DNA of 64,000 nt from positions 3,708,181 through 3,772,180 of the forward strand of contig OX424570.1 of the NCBI GenBank assembly GCA_949152475.1. Reading direction: 5' to 3'. Numbering within the stretch: position 1 is the stretch's first letter; each line of letters begins with the position of its first letter. Source of the stretch: Terebella lapidaria (taxonomy: Eukaryota > Annelida > Polychaeta > Terebellida > Terebellidae). Positions 1 through 12,390 of this stretch are shown in pieces. Below the pieces are notes generated by a model. It ran no database searches. It was not told the DNA's origin and saw only the letters and a list, made by a program, of their open reading frames with translations. The position numbers and the translations under genes were made by a program.

Positions 1-199
1 AAAAACCTGGAGTGAAGACTCGAGCACTGGGGAATAATAGGAGAGATATTAATTTAAATAATAAATAAAAAAAAACAGCAGAACATTTCTTCCGGACATA
101 TTCTTAACAATTTCCATTCCTACTATTCTGTAGCTTGTTTCCTATATGTTCGCAATTGATTCCTAAGCTGTAAAATCGATAATAAGCGAGATATCAGAC

Positions 200-1730
200 A
201 ATTTTCGCTCTGACCTTGAAAATGAGGTCAAAGGTCAAATTCAAGGTCATGACAATATTCAGCAAATATCATTTCCTTTTTAAAGTTTGCAATCGGATCT
301 TTCTGAAATTTCGCACAAAAGTACCTAAAAATATTTCAAGAGGGGGCTATTTTTTATTTTGATTTCCGCATTTTTTTTTCAAAATGACGGCCATTTTTTC
401 GACCCAAAAGTCGCGGCAAATTTCTGATTTTGGCGGCAATTTTCTCAAAAACTGAAGAAAGTTTTGAGACTTTTTATTTCAAAAGATTCCTGTCATGTGT
501 ATAAGTTTTGTTGCTCTTGAATCAACAGTCTGCGTGTGGTGACCATTTTGATTTTTTCGACTGGTCCCAAATGGCACTTTCGCATGTTAAATTCTCTTTG
601 ACTTATGCTTTATAATGGGACACATTATTCCCAACGTATATTGAGATTAGAGATTAGGAGTTAATTGTGGACATTTGAATATAAACATATATTGTCCGGA
701 AGCCTTTCCTAGCCCTTTTTTAAAATTTTTTTAAAGGTTTTTTTTAAGGTTTTTTAGGTTTCCCTTTGGCCCATTTTCCATTCCCCTAAAGAGTTTTTGT
801 ATGGCTACTAGTAATTCGGTCCCAGTTGTGAAAAGTTGCAAAGTGAGGTGAAGCAAGCCCCTGTCGGCCGGGGGTCTGGGGCCCACTCAATGGCGCCAGA
901 AGCTGGAGTTGACATAAAATATTACTTGGTTTTGGACCCCGTCAAAGGATTATATGCATTTGTCCACTCGATGCTCTCAATTCGTCAATTGTCCCGTGCA
1001 GAGCACTGAATTAGTAAATGGCATAAGCTGGGACAATTTTTGCTAAAAATCCCAAAATTCAGTTTTGGTTGGTTTCTCGAAAAGTATCTGATCCATTTTG
1101 ACATTTTTGTTCCAAAATGTATTAATTGGGGTCCTTTACATTGTATAAAGATGGATTGCCTTGAATTGCTGTAAAGGTCCGATATGTGTGCTTGAAAGGC
1201 CCAGGAAGACCCGATATGCACAACTTGTCATATTGGGCGAAAACGCTTGTACAATGTACGTAGAGGTTAGGTTTGTATTAGTAGCATATATGAAGTCATA
1301 AATGGCGCATCTTTTGGTGACCTTGAGGTTGACCTCAGATGACCTTCAAGGCTGAAAAGGTCATGGGATCTGAACTTTGTAAGTTGGCCTCTACAGGCAA
1401 ACTGCTTGTAGATAGAGCTTACTAGTATATAATGAGCCTATAGGAAGTCATATATATAGCACATCTTTTGGTGACCTTGAGTTTGATCTCAGATGACCTC
1501 GAGTGCTAAATATCGGTCTCACGTCTGACACGAAATGTGTAAATTTTCCTTTGGGGATAAAACACTTGCACATACACCGTAGGATTGCATTAGTAAAATA
1601 TAGGAGGTCATATATGGTGCACCTTTTTGTGACCTTGAGGTTTAACTCAGGCGACCTTGAATCTAAATCTGGAAGTCTGGCCTGACCTGGAATGTGTAAA
1701 TTGGCTTCTACAGACCAATTGCTTGTAGAT
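200..1730. repeat. Dispersed repeat R2, copy 1 (partial)
   Basis: This AT-rich stretch matches the repeat at 54.05-55.55 kb: both have the run around 285-420 (a cold spot of 'TCTTTCTGAAATTT' followed by a 'GGCGGCCATTTT'-type block). Between about 1289 and 1660 three diverged units of roughly 155-160 bases follow one another, each with a TGACCTTGA-type run and a 'GTCATATATGG'-like start. No end structures were found here, so the copy is partial. No gene is supported in 1-2138; the short open frames are shadows of this repeat. Confidence 0.6.
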
Positions 1731-2138
1731 AGAGCCTATATTTGTATTTTGAATTTAGAATAAGTAATATAAGTTATATTCACCAAATTAAAAATACATA
1801 ACGAGAGATTGTATGCTGAGTTACAGAACGATACCATTTAGCATCGCAAAAAATACCTTCGAAAACTGGTGTAAACAAGTTAGAAAAATCGGAGTATAGG
1901 CTACCCGAAGTATTGATAGAAATTTGCTTTTCATGAAGATGAGTTTCTACGAAGATTGACAAAATAAATTATGGTGAACTCATTCAATTAACACGATAGC
2001 TTGTGAAAAGTGTACTGTTATACTGTGAAATAACGATTATTTCAATTTTAATGTAACTTATAACTACACTTGTGGTCAGGTCTTATGCATAGTTTCTTAT
2101 GCATAGTTTTTCAAGTTGGTAAGATCGGATGATCACGT

Positions 2139-2933
2139 ATGCTCCCATTTACGATACAGGTCAACATGAGAGTTACAAGTGTTCAGAAAAAGAGGAGCCC
2201 TTCCAGATATAACTGTGACTTTTGTGGAAAAAGATTTATGACAAAAATTGGACATAAAACTCACATCGAGATTAAAATTGAATCTGGTGACGAGGTACAC
2301 AAGAGTTGTCCCATCTGCTGCAAACGCTTCGCCTCACCAGTCGTATTGATGATGCACCTACGAATTCACTGGGGAGTCAAGCCGTTCCGCTGCCGCGTCT
2401 GTGGGCTGCGTTCTTCAATACACGGTAACATCCGGTCTCACATGAGAACTCACCACGGTGACACCCCGCACAACTGTCATCGATGCGGCATCGGCTTCAA
2501 TGAAGTAGCCGGGCTGACCGACCACACAGACCGCCATCTGACTGAAAATAACCCCCATGTCTGTGAACTTTGCAGTGCGCCATTCCCCCGCATATCCCAG
2601 CTCAAAGTTCACCTAGAGACCCACTATGTCAAGAGACCATACAGGTGTGGCATATGTGCCATACGGTACGTCACGCCTGCAGCACTCGCAACACATCGCC
2701 TAGCCCACTTCGGGGAACATACTTCCCCAAAGTCAACAACCGCCATCCACCCGGGGAACTCTGTGTGTCAGCCCCCGAACTGCAAGGAGGGCAGTCACAA
2801 GTGCAAGGTATGCCACAAAGTATTCCCTAAACACGTGGGCTTGTTGGGCCACAGTCGCTGTCATCAGACGAAGAGTCGCTGGGAGTCAACACTGCACCAC
2901 CCTGGCGTGACAAGGTGGCGAAAGACTAAGTAA
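2139..2933 (+). CDS. C2H2 zinc-finger protein, 264 aa
   Basis: The open frame encodes a likely nuclear DNA-binding protein with six good C2H2 fingers and one degenerate finger. Finger 1 (residues 26-42) has its Cys pair but poorly spaced His. The good fingers are at 57-77, 85-105, 113-133, 142-162, 170-190 and 222-242. Linkers such as WGVKPF and YVKRPY resemble the TGEKP linker of the family. There is no KRAB, BTB, SCAN or ZAD domain, and the tail after residue 245 is short and basic. The start is uncertain: an AG at 2160 and another at 2185 could be splice acceptors, so this may be the last exon of a longer gene. Base composition is richer in GC than the flanks, as expected of coding DNA. 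The nearest AATAAA downstream is at 3443-3448. The gene converges with the acyl-CoA synthetase on the other strand. Its target is unknown. Confidence 0.8.
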   Translation: MLPFTIQVNMRVTSVQKKRSPSRYNCDFCGKRFMTKIGHKTHIEIKIESGDEVHKSCPICCKRFASPVVLMMHLRIHWGVKPFRCRVCGLRSSIHGNIRSHMRTHHGDTPHNCHRCGIGFNEVAGLTDHTDRHLTENNPHVCELCSAPFPRISQLKVHLETHYVKRPYRCGICAIRYVTPAALATHRLAHFGEHTSPKSTTAIHPGNSVCQPPNCKEGSHKCKVCHKVFPKHVGLLGHSRCHQTKSRWESTLHHPGVTRWRKTK

Positions 2934-4013
2934 AGTCGAGGATCTTCCGTCGAGAACGCAGCCTATGTGTGCTACAGGCAGTTCTCACACAACCTCGCAC
3001 TGATGTGGCTCAGGAGCCATGGATACATGTAGCTTGATCTTTCTAGACAAGGGACGAAATAACATCCTCCGTCATACATAGTTTCATACCACAAAGTATT
3101 ATGTTGTATGCATTATCATATCCTCGACAGAAGACATATCAGACCTTTTTTTCAGGCCTTGGGTTGTGTTAATATTTCTTTCTTACTGGCCTACATGTAA
3201 TTGTCTCGTTTGTTCGGCTGTTGTATCTAGTATAATGCAGTTTGTTGGCGTTTCAATATGAAGCTGTGAACAACATTGCAATTATCTTACCGGAAGATTA
3301 TCTTTTCTCGAAGGTAGTACTAGAATCTAGTAGCTTATGTTATTGCATATGTGATAGTAAACAGTTTTCGTTTCACTGAATGTTTCTTTGTCGCATTGCA
3401 ATTCGCGCATGTTACGTTGTGCTTACAATCTGGTGGGAGCAAAATAAATAATGTTTTGAATGATTTGATTGGCTCTTCACTCAACATTGAATACTGGTAC
3501 ATTGTGTTCTTCGCAAAGAAGATCCTCTGTGAAAATGTTACTCGTTCAATAGAAACATCACCGATGGAATGCAAATATCATCGGGTTGAATACATCACCA
3601 GGTTCAGTTTGCTTGTTGAAATAATTTTATTCACAATGCAATATATGAAGAATCACAATTGATAAACGTGAAAAAATAATCCAGTACTGTTACCGGGACA
3701 CTACAAGAAGATGGCTGTACAAGATGGCTCACTAGTGTTGCTATTGACCTAGCTTCCTTCTCTGACTACTAAATACACATTGAGACAAAAAAGGAAAAAT
3801 ACCAGGTTTTTCACCGGTTAACACATTGCACCATACACATGAAGAGTCTACTCAGACGCTGAAATACTGACCTCATCATGAACTATTCCAATTAGAAACT
3901 GAATATTTCATTGCGTTTCATATGAATACTGTTGCAGATCTAGTGTTACTTGATGTAACAGATCCTTATTACCAATACCAGGCACTTCTCTGTGGACACG
4001 AGTTCTTGAGGTA
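2934..4013. other. Intergenic region between two convergent genes
   Basis: This holds the 3' untranslated sequence of both neighbours. A plus-strand AATAAA lies at 3443-3448 and suits the zinc-finger gene. A minus-strand AATAAA (plus TTTATT, 3626-3631) suits the synthetase, giving it a 3' UTR of roughly 390 nt. The 79- and 103-codon frames here overlap each other on opposite strands and look like nothing known. Confidence 0.45.
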
Positions 4014-7000
4014 TCACAAATTGGCCGTGGGGTTGCTGTAGCGTTTTTTGAGAACACGCCGCAAAATTTTTCCACTGGGCGACTTGGGTATGTGAGTCAC
4101 AAACACCACACCGCCTCGCAGCCTCTTGTGTGGGGACACGTTACCTAACAACATCAAGCATACAGTATCAGTGAATGACATCTGTTGTTCATGTTACATG
4201 GGCCTGTCATCCGAACAATTCATTCTCCCATAGCGACTATCTTATTGGTGGGAATGTGCTCATTTTGCTCATTGTCTGTGTTGTCCAACCACGAAGTTAC
4301 GAACAGAACACACATCGACAGATACACGTCGATAAGCAAGAGTAGGCATACAACAGGTACAAACCGTCGACGAAGCTGATGATATCCCTCTCGGTGACAC
4401 TCGCCCCGGGTTTAAGCACCACGTAGGCCCGTGGCAGTTCACCAGCGTGTTCGTCAGGAACACCGATCACGGCGGCATCCAGTATCGCTGGGTGACGGAG
4501 TAACTCAAACTCCAAGTCCGCAGGGGCAACCTGTAGTGAGGGGGGAGGATTGTTCGGGGGTTCGATATTTGAAAAAAAAAAACTAGTTCTTGTCATATCA
4601 TTTAATTACTGAGCAGTCCTTGGCATGTAGTTAATATAAATATGATTTTCCCCCAAACACCTTCGTACCTGCAAACCTTTCCATTTGATCAATTCTTTTA
4701 CTCGATCCACAATGTAAAAGTTGCCTCCTTCGTCATAATGCCCTACGTCTCCTATAACGCGAAACAAATCCACTGTGAATACGGCCTGATGTATAGTCAT
4801 GATAGAGTATTGAATACGCTATGATAGATAGACATTGTTGGCGAAGATACTCTACAACTTGAAGATAGTCTTTGATGTAGGTTATGCAGAGAGGCAGTAA
4901 TGATATCGAAATGCACATGAGGTTCTCTGGTGACCCTCTTTCCATGCACGTGTATTATGTATTATCATTATTTAGCAGGGGCGGATCCAGGATTTTGTGT
5001 ATGGGACAAGTAAATTTGCAAAATTATCTCGCATCACTTTGGAGGTGTGTGCTACAACTCAGCACCGGGCCGTGACGCCTACAGTATCTGACTCTCTCGC
5101 CGATTTCAGAGGGGAGAGCGGCTGTGGATTATTAGGCCTTACTTACCTGTATGCAGGAAGCCTTCGTGATCAATGGCCACCCGTGTGGCCTTAGGTCGCC
5201 GCCAGTAGCCTTTCATCACCTGGGGACCTCTTACTAACAATTCGCCATCCTCATGCGGCCCTAAAACCTTCCCAGTGTCAGGGTCCACGATCTGCAAGCA
5301 TTTGTCAAACAAGTTACTGCCCGGTATCCATTCAATCACATCGAACAAAACTCTGGACTCAAGTAGGGTATTCTGCGTTTTCCTCCATTTTCAATGGACT
5401 TTTGACATGACCCGTACCTTACATTCCGTATTGGACATCAGTTTGCCACAGGACCCGTGCAGCCAACCCTCCATCGGCGCACACAGGATATTGGGACTAG
5501 TTTCTGTCATACCATAACCTGCACGTGCATCAAACAGTTATAGAGTTAAACATAATTTAATGTTGTGGTCGTGTTACACGTATAGGCCTACCTGTACAGA
5601 AGGAAATAACCAATCGAGTACACAGAATCGAGTATACCATAAAGACGACAAAAACCAAAATGATCCCGTTGAATAACAGACCTTGTTTGAACTCGCTGAT
5701 GCCGGTGGCTCGCAGTACTTCCCGCTCCATCCTTGGCCCAAGAGGCGCCGCCCCGCTGTACACGCTGGTGACCGAGGACATGTCGTACCGGCGACACACA
5801 GGGTCCTTGGCCAGTTGTAGGGCAACCGGGGGCACCACGTGTAGCAGGCCAGGCTGAGGGGAGGAGGGGTGTTAGGGTCAGACATAGCAACGTCGATAGA
5901 GTCTCCATGGCAACGTATATTGATACTTAGTGACCACACACTAACCTTGTACTTCTGTATACACTTGAGGTAAAGCTCGAGGTTGAATTTTTCTATGACT
6001 ACTATTGTGTGTCCCTTGAACATGTCTGGTGTGATGATTACACCCATGCCGTAGATGTGGTACATGGGGAGGAAACAGATGTGAGTCTGATGGCTATCCA
6101 TACCTAGGCAAAACGCCGGATGTCTGCAATAAATTAAATTACAAAAAATAAAGCTTACATGAAATATACAAAGTTTGTCAGATGATAATGATAAACCACA
6201 TGTCTTTTGCTCTGTCCCGATTCATGTACTAGGCATATGTTGCTCCACCATTCAATGTACGGTACTGCTTGTTGCTACCCGAATGAAATCCATCGAGCAC
6301 CTCATAGTCCATTGAATATTGAAGAACGGTTCATACTTCATCAATGCCATCTTAGGTTGAAATGTTTAAATAGGAACTCACGTTGCGATGAAAACGTTGG
6401 CGACGGCGTTGTAATGTGTTAACATGACTCCTTTCGATCGACCAGTTGTGCCTGAACTGAACGGCAAAACCAGGATATCCCGCTTGGGGTTGATGGAGAC
6501 GGGGGAAACAAATCCGGGATCTCCCTCGGATATCAACTGTCTGACTGACGTGGCATTCGGTGATTCGTCGAAAACAAATATTTCCTTAGAAAGCAAATAT
6601 AAGACATTGCACATGCATTTCTTAACAGAAGTGAATAAAAAGCAGATTGCGTTCATCAGAAGTTCATTATGAGACTAATAACTTTTTGTGAAAGTCTGCT
6701 GATGTATGGCGGATCTGGCTGATCTAAAACTGTCATCAACTCACCTCTGGCGTTTTAATGTTTTGAAAGGCTTTTCTCACAACTGGCAGCAGTCTGGACA
6801 CAGTGATCAGGAATTTAGGCTCTGTGTCCTGTATCATGTGTTGTAGCTCACCTATACAAAGGTTACGTGATGTAAATGACAGTTTGTTCATAGACCTACA
6901 TCAGATCTTGGTTTGTTCATACCGTAATTTAAAACACCAAAGATTCAAGCTTTATTTGTTCACATCGTCATTTCTCCAGGGTATAATCGATAACAATGAT

Positions 7001-10000
7001 GAACTACATCCAGTTCGAGTTCACAGTTCAAGCTCATGACCTTGTTGATCATTGAAAAGCATATGAAGTCAATGTAAGCCTATTACTTCTCATGCGTTCA
7101 GACTTGCCTTATACTAATATATAGAGACCACATAGAGACCACACGAAAACAGGCCAAAAACGAAATGCAGATCCAGAAAGACGGACATGGAAGTTACTCA
7201 TCGGTTCTTGTGTGGAATCACGAAATATTCACGTGACAGTTTACATCATAATTATTTCCTGTCTGTGGTTTACATACCTGCCGTATAATTATTGTTGATT
7301 AGCGAACAGATACCGCCGATATATCCAGTCCCAAGTATCACGACTGGGAAAAACACGTGGTTTGGGCTGAATATCAATATGACGTCACCCTTCTGTACCC
7401 CGCGCATGCGCAGAGCACATGCCACCTGGCGGATATACTGATTGACTTGTGTGTATGTGAATTGCTCTCCACTCTTAGCATCAATCTGGTAATGGAATGG
7501 GGAGAAATACTGATACGGGTAAACATTTTATACCGGTAATCAATCTTTTATAGTTTATATCATTCAGACATATTTCCATTATTGGTTATAAATAATTCAT
7601 GTAGGCCTACTTGATATTAAAGTCATGAAAAAGGGTCATTATCAATTTATACAATCAACGCATGCAACAGTTGATTGAAGCGTTAGGCCTAAAACTCATC
7701 TAGTCAATGAGTTCCAAAATAGCTACATTGGCTAAGACTTGTTTAGTGATACAAATGCTTGTGTGCTTCGATGAATTTTTTTTTTTTTTACAAATTTGTC
7801 AAATACAGAACATTTGACAAACACACTCAATATCCTGATGATAAAAAATGTTTTATTCACTCATCTCACATTTGATATATTACCATAGCCCGTGGTACTG
7901 TTACAAGTTGGATACTGGTAGGTATCAATTATGCGTACCGTATACCAGTATACACTATCAGGCCAACACATTCAAATGAATGACAACAGAGTATGGTCAA
8001 AGATCCTCCATGATGTGGATGATCATTGGTGTAATACAAGTACATTTCTGATAACATCTATTGCCATTCAGTAAATACATATAGGGCTTAATTTGCACAT
8101 CGTCATCAATCAATTACTAGTAGATGCACTATCATCCCTGTTGCCCCTAGTAGGTATGTTAATTCAAACAAAATATCATGAATATCATTAATGCCGAGTC
8201 AATGTCTCTCATTAATGTCATTAATACAAGTTCTGGGCCTCATCAATTTTATTATATGCAATGATATTCTAAATAAAAATAAGATATTCATTATGTACTA
8301 GTATTATTCGTAATTAACTGCACCGGAAAAAACTTGTCACAAGGTTGAATATATGAAACCTTGCTCAATCTTCAATATTACAGGTGATTCCAACATCTAC
8401 ATTTGCTGACATTAAATAAGTTTTATAACTGTTTTAATAAATTTGCAATATTAACTAATTAATTTTCATTAATTATTACAGCTATAAAATCTCTATCGGA
8501 CTATGAAACCGATGCCTTGTTTAGTCCAATAATAAATGTTTCCCGTGCAACTAAATACTGGACTGCCCTCGATGTTTGAAATGACAGTAAATGCAAAAGC
8601 AATTTAAAGTGTTGTAATTGCTCTTATTGTACCCTGTGTATCCTAACCCAGATGTGAAATCACCAATCTGTTTTGTTACTGTTACCACTCTGTCTGTCAG
8701 TAGCACTTGTGCTAATTCTTTTTTTTTTTTATTCTGTTCGCGACATCAAATAAAATTTTATCTGATCTGATCTTATCATGTTCACTTATTCAGTAATAGT
8801 TGTCTGCTCCGCACAAAACCACCACCAAGATTGCACACACATAATGTGATTTGGTCTCAAATTATACTCAACTTGAATGATCACAGACTACATACTGGAT
8901 ATTTCACGTTGTTCTAAGTAATTAAGTAATTATTCGATCTTTCCGCAATACAATAGGTTTCATTTATAGCATATAGGCCTAAATCTCTACAGCGGATGTG
9001 GCCCGACATCACAACCGTAGTATCCGCTGACTTTCATTCGAGAATTCAATACTGACATATTTCGACGAGATACATTTTCGGCTTGTATCTTCAAACCATC
9101 TTCAAATATAAAATAAATGGTATAATATGCCACACTGACATGAATTTAGAAAAAAAGGCTAAAAAATGTAATAGGCTAATACATTCACAATCCCCGATAA
9201 ACTAATGCAAATATGTCTACATCCGTGAGATTAACTAAACAAACGCAAACGATTGTGGACTTTGTGGTTTGATGGTCGCGTCACTGACTAGAAGCTACAC
9301 TAGGACAGATTTACATGTATACAGCACATGTTTGTACATGTGCATTGTATCGGAAACAATAACAGCTGAAGACAGGGTTTACATTCGTGGTCTAGACATG
9401 TATTGTTATCCGATTTTGGATGCAGTGACTACACATTTAAAGAGCTTTATTACAGATTGTATCTATCTGATAATAAACAGTAACGGCGCGGCTCAAGGGA
9501 TCCAATATTGCCGGGATTCAATATATATGTCAGCAATAATGGTCTGATACGTCCAATGACAATGGTGTTTCTAGCATGGACTGAATAAAAGACTGTATCA
9601 ATCTGTCATTCTATTATTCACTATAGATGCTTTTAGATTTACTGGGCGACTGCAGCCTCTAGAGCCTTATATAAGGAAAATTTCTGCAAAAAAAAAAACA
9701 AGTAGGGCTGAATTTTCCATTTGAGACTGCAAAATAACAAAAAACAAGTAAAGTCATCTTCAACACAAAACCTCATAAGGTTTCAGGTGATAATTTCGTT
9801 TAGGATGGTCAGATCAATTTGAAATTTTGTTCGTTTCAATATGGCATAAAACCGTATTTTTAAACCAAATTTTAGAGCTCTGTCTTGAAAATTGAAAAAT
9901 TGAAAAAGTTGGCAATCTACTCCAATGTTAAATTTCGCATGAAATTTGTGAATTAAGGCATTTCAGCAGAAATGCCTTTATGGTTTTGTCCAAAAAAAAT

Positions 10001-11689
10001 TTTTTCTTCTTCTTCTTTTTTTTTTTTTTTTTCACTTTTTGGTTTCCGCACGATAACTTCAGTTTGCCTCGATGTATCTTCGCCAAATTTTCACTGCTGG
10101 TCAGAAATGTTGTGTGGAAGAAGCCTATTGTTTTTGAGCCGGCTCCGGGGTCCGTGAGGTCCGTGAGGATGAAATCAATGTTTCTGGTTTCCGCACGATA
10201 ACTCAAAAAGTGTTATGGCAATGACTGTGGAACTTTGCATGGAGGTTCATATATCACCAGGGAAGAAGCCTATTGATTTTGAGGCCGATTCGTCAAACGA
10301 CCTTTGACCTAGGGCTCGAAATAATTTTAGCTGAGTCATCCTTGAGGCTCTCATGCATATCTCGGAAACGGTGCGTCGTAGAGCGAAACAGACGTTATTT
10401 TCAGACTCGTCATCCTAGACAAACATGTCTAAGGGGTATTATGGATGACCTTTGACCTTGACCTTAAATTTTTTCGCTGAGTCGGCATTTTTCGTTTATG
10501 TCGATATCTCGGAAACGGTGCGTCGTAGAGCGAAACGGACATTATTTTCGGACTCGTCGCCCTAGACAAACATGTCTTAGGGGTATTATGGATGACCTTT
10601 GACCTTGACCCTAATTTTTTTTGCTGAGTCGGCATTTTTCGTTTTCGCCGATATCTCGGAAACGGTGCGTCGTAGAGCGAAACGGATGTTATTTTCGGAC
10701 TCGTCGCCCTAGACAAACATGTACATAGGGTATTATTGATGACCATTGACCTTGACCTTAAATTTTTTCGCTGAGTCGGCATTTTTCGTTTCTGTCGATA
10801 TCTCGGAAACGGTCTCATTGGGAACTTATCATGTCAGCATTTTGTTTTTTTCATGCTTCACCCTGAAATGCCTCCAAGGCCTTTAGGCCTTGACGTCTAG
10901 TTTGAACAGAGTTTGGCATATTGTGCGACGTTGGCATTGCACAGTACTTGTATAAAATGATATTTTATTGGATTACACCTGTATGATTCTTCCAACTCAA
11001 AAACTTTCCTCATGGTACATTTCTTAGCGGATTAAATCCCAAATTTGCTCGAATTCCCGTGATCCAGTTTATGTTCAACATTTAACATTGGGCTAGGTTG
11101 CCAACTTCTTCAGTTTTCGAGATAGAAGTCTGAAATTCGGAGAAAAAAATATGGTTTTGTGCCAAATGAAAAAATATAAAATTTCCAATTGATCTGGCAA
11201 TCCTAAACGAAGTCATGGCCAAAAATCATATGATATTTTGTGTTAAACTTGAGTATAGCCTGAAGTAGGGCTGAAACAGAGCTTATTTTGGCCTCTGACC
11301 TTTAATAGTCATATAGCCTACTAGATCTAACTGTAGTACAGTTATACTGCACAGTGCATAAACCAATTAATTAGTTAAACCTAAAACCAATTTCTCTGCG
11401 ATCCTAAAACACCATTTGCTAAGAAATCAGGTGAATGCCTGAAATTAATGCCCGGGACATCACAAATAATCAACTGCTAATCGCGACACACCCATATCAT
11501 ACGGCAGCGCGGTATCGAATCGATACGGTGTGTCTGGGACATTATGATTATTTTATCGCTCCATACATATGTACTCACCAAGGCCGTCTTCTTCCCGTGT
11601 TCGGCCGATTTCGCCAGCAGTAAATCGGGAAGAGAAACATTATCAGGGATGGCAATATCGCCGTATCTACACCTTTGTATGGACATCAT
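4014..11689 (-). CDS. 4-coumarate-CoA ligase-like acyl-CoA synthetase, 11 exons
   Basis: The product is an ANL-superfamily enzyme that adenylates a carboxylic acid with ATP and joins it to CoA; the substrate cannot be read from sequence. Exons in transcript order are 11689-11579, 7485-7278, 6851-6745, 6584-6382, 6123-5946, 5853-5682, 5518-5418, 5291-5147, 4751-4669, 4530-4365 and 4144-4014. All introns are GT-AG, the phases match, and the sum is 1605 nt (534 aa), the usual family length. Motifs seen: P-loop [15 protein letters not shown] (exon 4), [10 protein letters not shown] (exon 5), YGMTE (exon 7), TGDVGHYD and [13 protein letters not shown] (exons 8-9), and the catalytic-lysine motif [11 protein letters not shown] (exon 11). 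The protein starts [17 protein letters not shown], like family N termini, and ends TANL. ANL is the end of mammalian catalase (KANL), so a peroxisomal signal is possible. No defect was seen. The first Met of the pair at 11689 was chosen. Confidence 0.93.
8640..8775 (+). repeat. Possible 3' tail of a LINE
   Basis: An AATAAA-bearing run ends in short tandem CTGAT repeats (TCTGATCTGATC), as at the 3' ends of many CR1-like and other non-LTR elements. No reverse transcriptase remains next to it, so the call rests on the tail alone. Confidence 0.25.
9955..10900. mobile_element. Helentron-like non-autonomous element R1, copy A
   Basis: The left end has AAGGCATTTCAG (9955-9966) and the right end its complement CTGAAATGCCT (10863-10873), followed by a perfect stem-loop AAGGCC/TTTA/GGCCTT (10876-10891) and a short tail ending CTAG (10900) before a T. 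Between them are about two and a half tandem units of roughly 147 bp, each with CTAGACAAACATGT (10416, 10562, 10709). This order of left subterminal repeat, internal tandem repeats, right inverted repeat, stem-loop and short tail is the plan known for HINE/DINE-1 elements. There is no Rep/helicase gene. It lies in intron 1 of the synthetase gene. Confidence 0.7.
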
Positions 11690-11771
11690 GTACCTATCCT
11701 CGTTAGATCTACTACAGATCGTCCACTTGGCTTTTGCCGTTTCCGTTTGAAAACAACCAGCACGCCCTTGG

Positions 11772-11781
11772 CTTTTTATAG
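11772..11781 (-). promoter_or_regulatory. TATA box of the acyl-CoA synthetase gene
   Basis: On the minus strand this reads CTATAAAAAG, about 85 nt upstream of the chosen start codon. A start site some 30 nt downstream would give a 5' UTR of about 55-60 nt. This supports exon 1 being the true first coding exon. Confidence 0.55.
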
Positions 11782-12209
11782 CGGCTTACACCAGTTCACG
11801 CAACAATGCGGGCGATTCAATCAGCCAGCGGAGCGGATCTGATGGTGTGGTAATGATGAATGGGGCGGATCTGGTGGGGAGTAGGCCTACTGAGTGCTGT
11901 CGTGCTCATTCTTGGGCATTTGGACATTCTCGGGGATGCCCAGTTTGCCCAGAAGAATCTTGGAATATAAAATGTTTCTAATTAAATATTGAATGTAAAC
12001 AATAAACAATATTTACACAATTTCCCTTCCAATTTAAATCGAGGAATATAAATTCATACAATTTTCTCACATGTTTACTCAGGGATTTAATTATATGGAA
12101 GTTTGCTTTATTCAAATTTATCAGTCAAATCCACGGTGTTTCGCTGCTTTTCTGCCATTTAATTAGCTTTGTATAATCCAACTTGGTTATTAAACATGCC
12201 TATAAAAAT
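11782..12209. other. Upstream flank of the synthetase gene
   Basis: AT-rich DNA with several TAGGCCT runs. Apart from the TATA box just downstream I recognise no gene or defined regulatory site. Confidence 0.3.
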
Positions 12210-12390
12210 GGGCGAGAACACAAAAACACGAAGCGAAAACACGAAATCACGAAGCGAAAAGACGAAAACACGAAGCGAAAAGACGAGATTCAGTTTCGAG
12301 TTTTCGCATCGTGTTTTCGAGTTTGAAGATCGCTTCGTAGTTTCGTCTTCTCGCTTCATATTTTCGCTTCGTGTTTTCGCGTTCTCGCCC
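12210..12390. mobile_element. Small fold-back element
   Basis: The left arm starts GGGCGAGAACAC and continues with ACACGAAGCGAAAA. The right arm is close to its exact complement (TTTTCGCTTCGTGT, then GTTCTCGCCC at 12381-12390). The inside is made of repeated CGAAGCGAAAA-type words. The segment could fold into one long hairpin, as fold-back or MITE elements do. It has no coding capacity beyond an artefactual low-complexity frame. Confidence 0.65.

Larger units (their letters stand above)
7486..11578 (-). other. Intron 1 of the synthetase gene, repeat-filled
   Basis: This 4.1-kb intron is far longer than the other nine, which run from about 90 to about 620 nt. It contains the R1 repeat (9955-10900), a possible LINE tail (8640-8775) and otherwise AT-rich DNA in which I see no exon or RNA gene. 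The donor and acceptor are canonical and restore the frame between the codons for KTAL and IDAK. Confidence 0.8.

Noticed and set aside
5574-6101. 175-codon minus-strand frame as a single exon
   Set aside because: It reads through the intron between exons 5 and 6 of the synthetase and loses the family motif after exon 5; the GT-AG exons fit far better.
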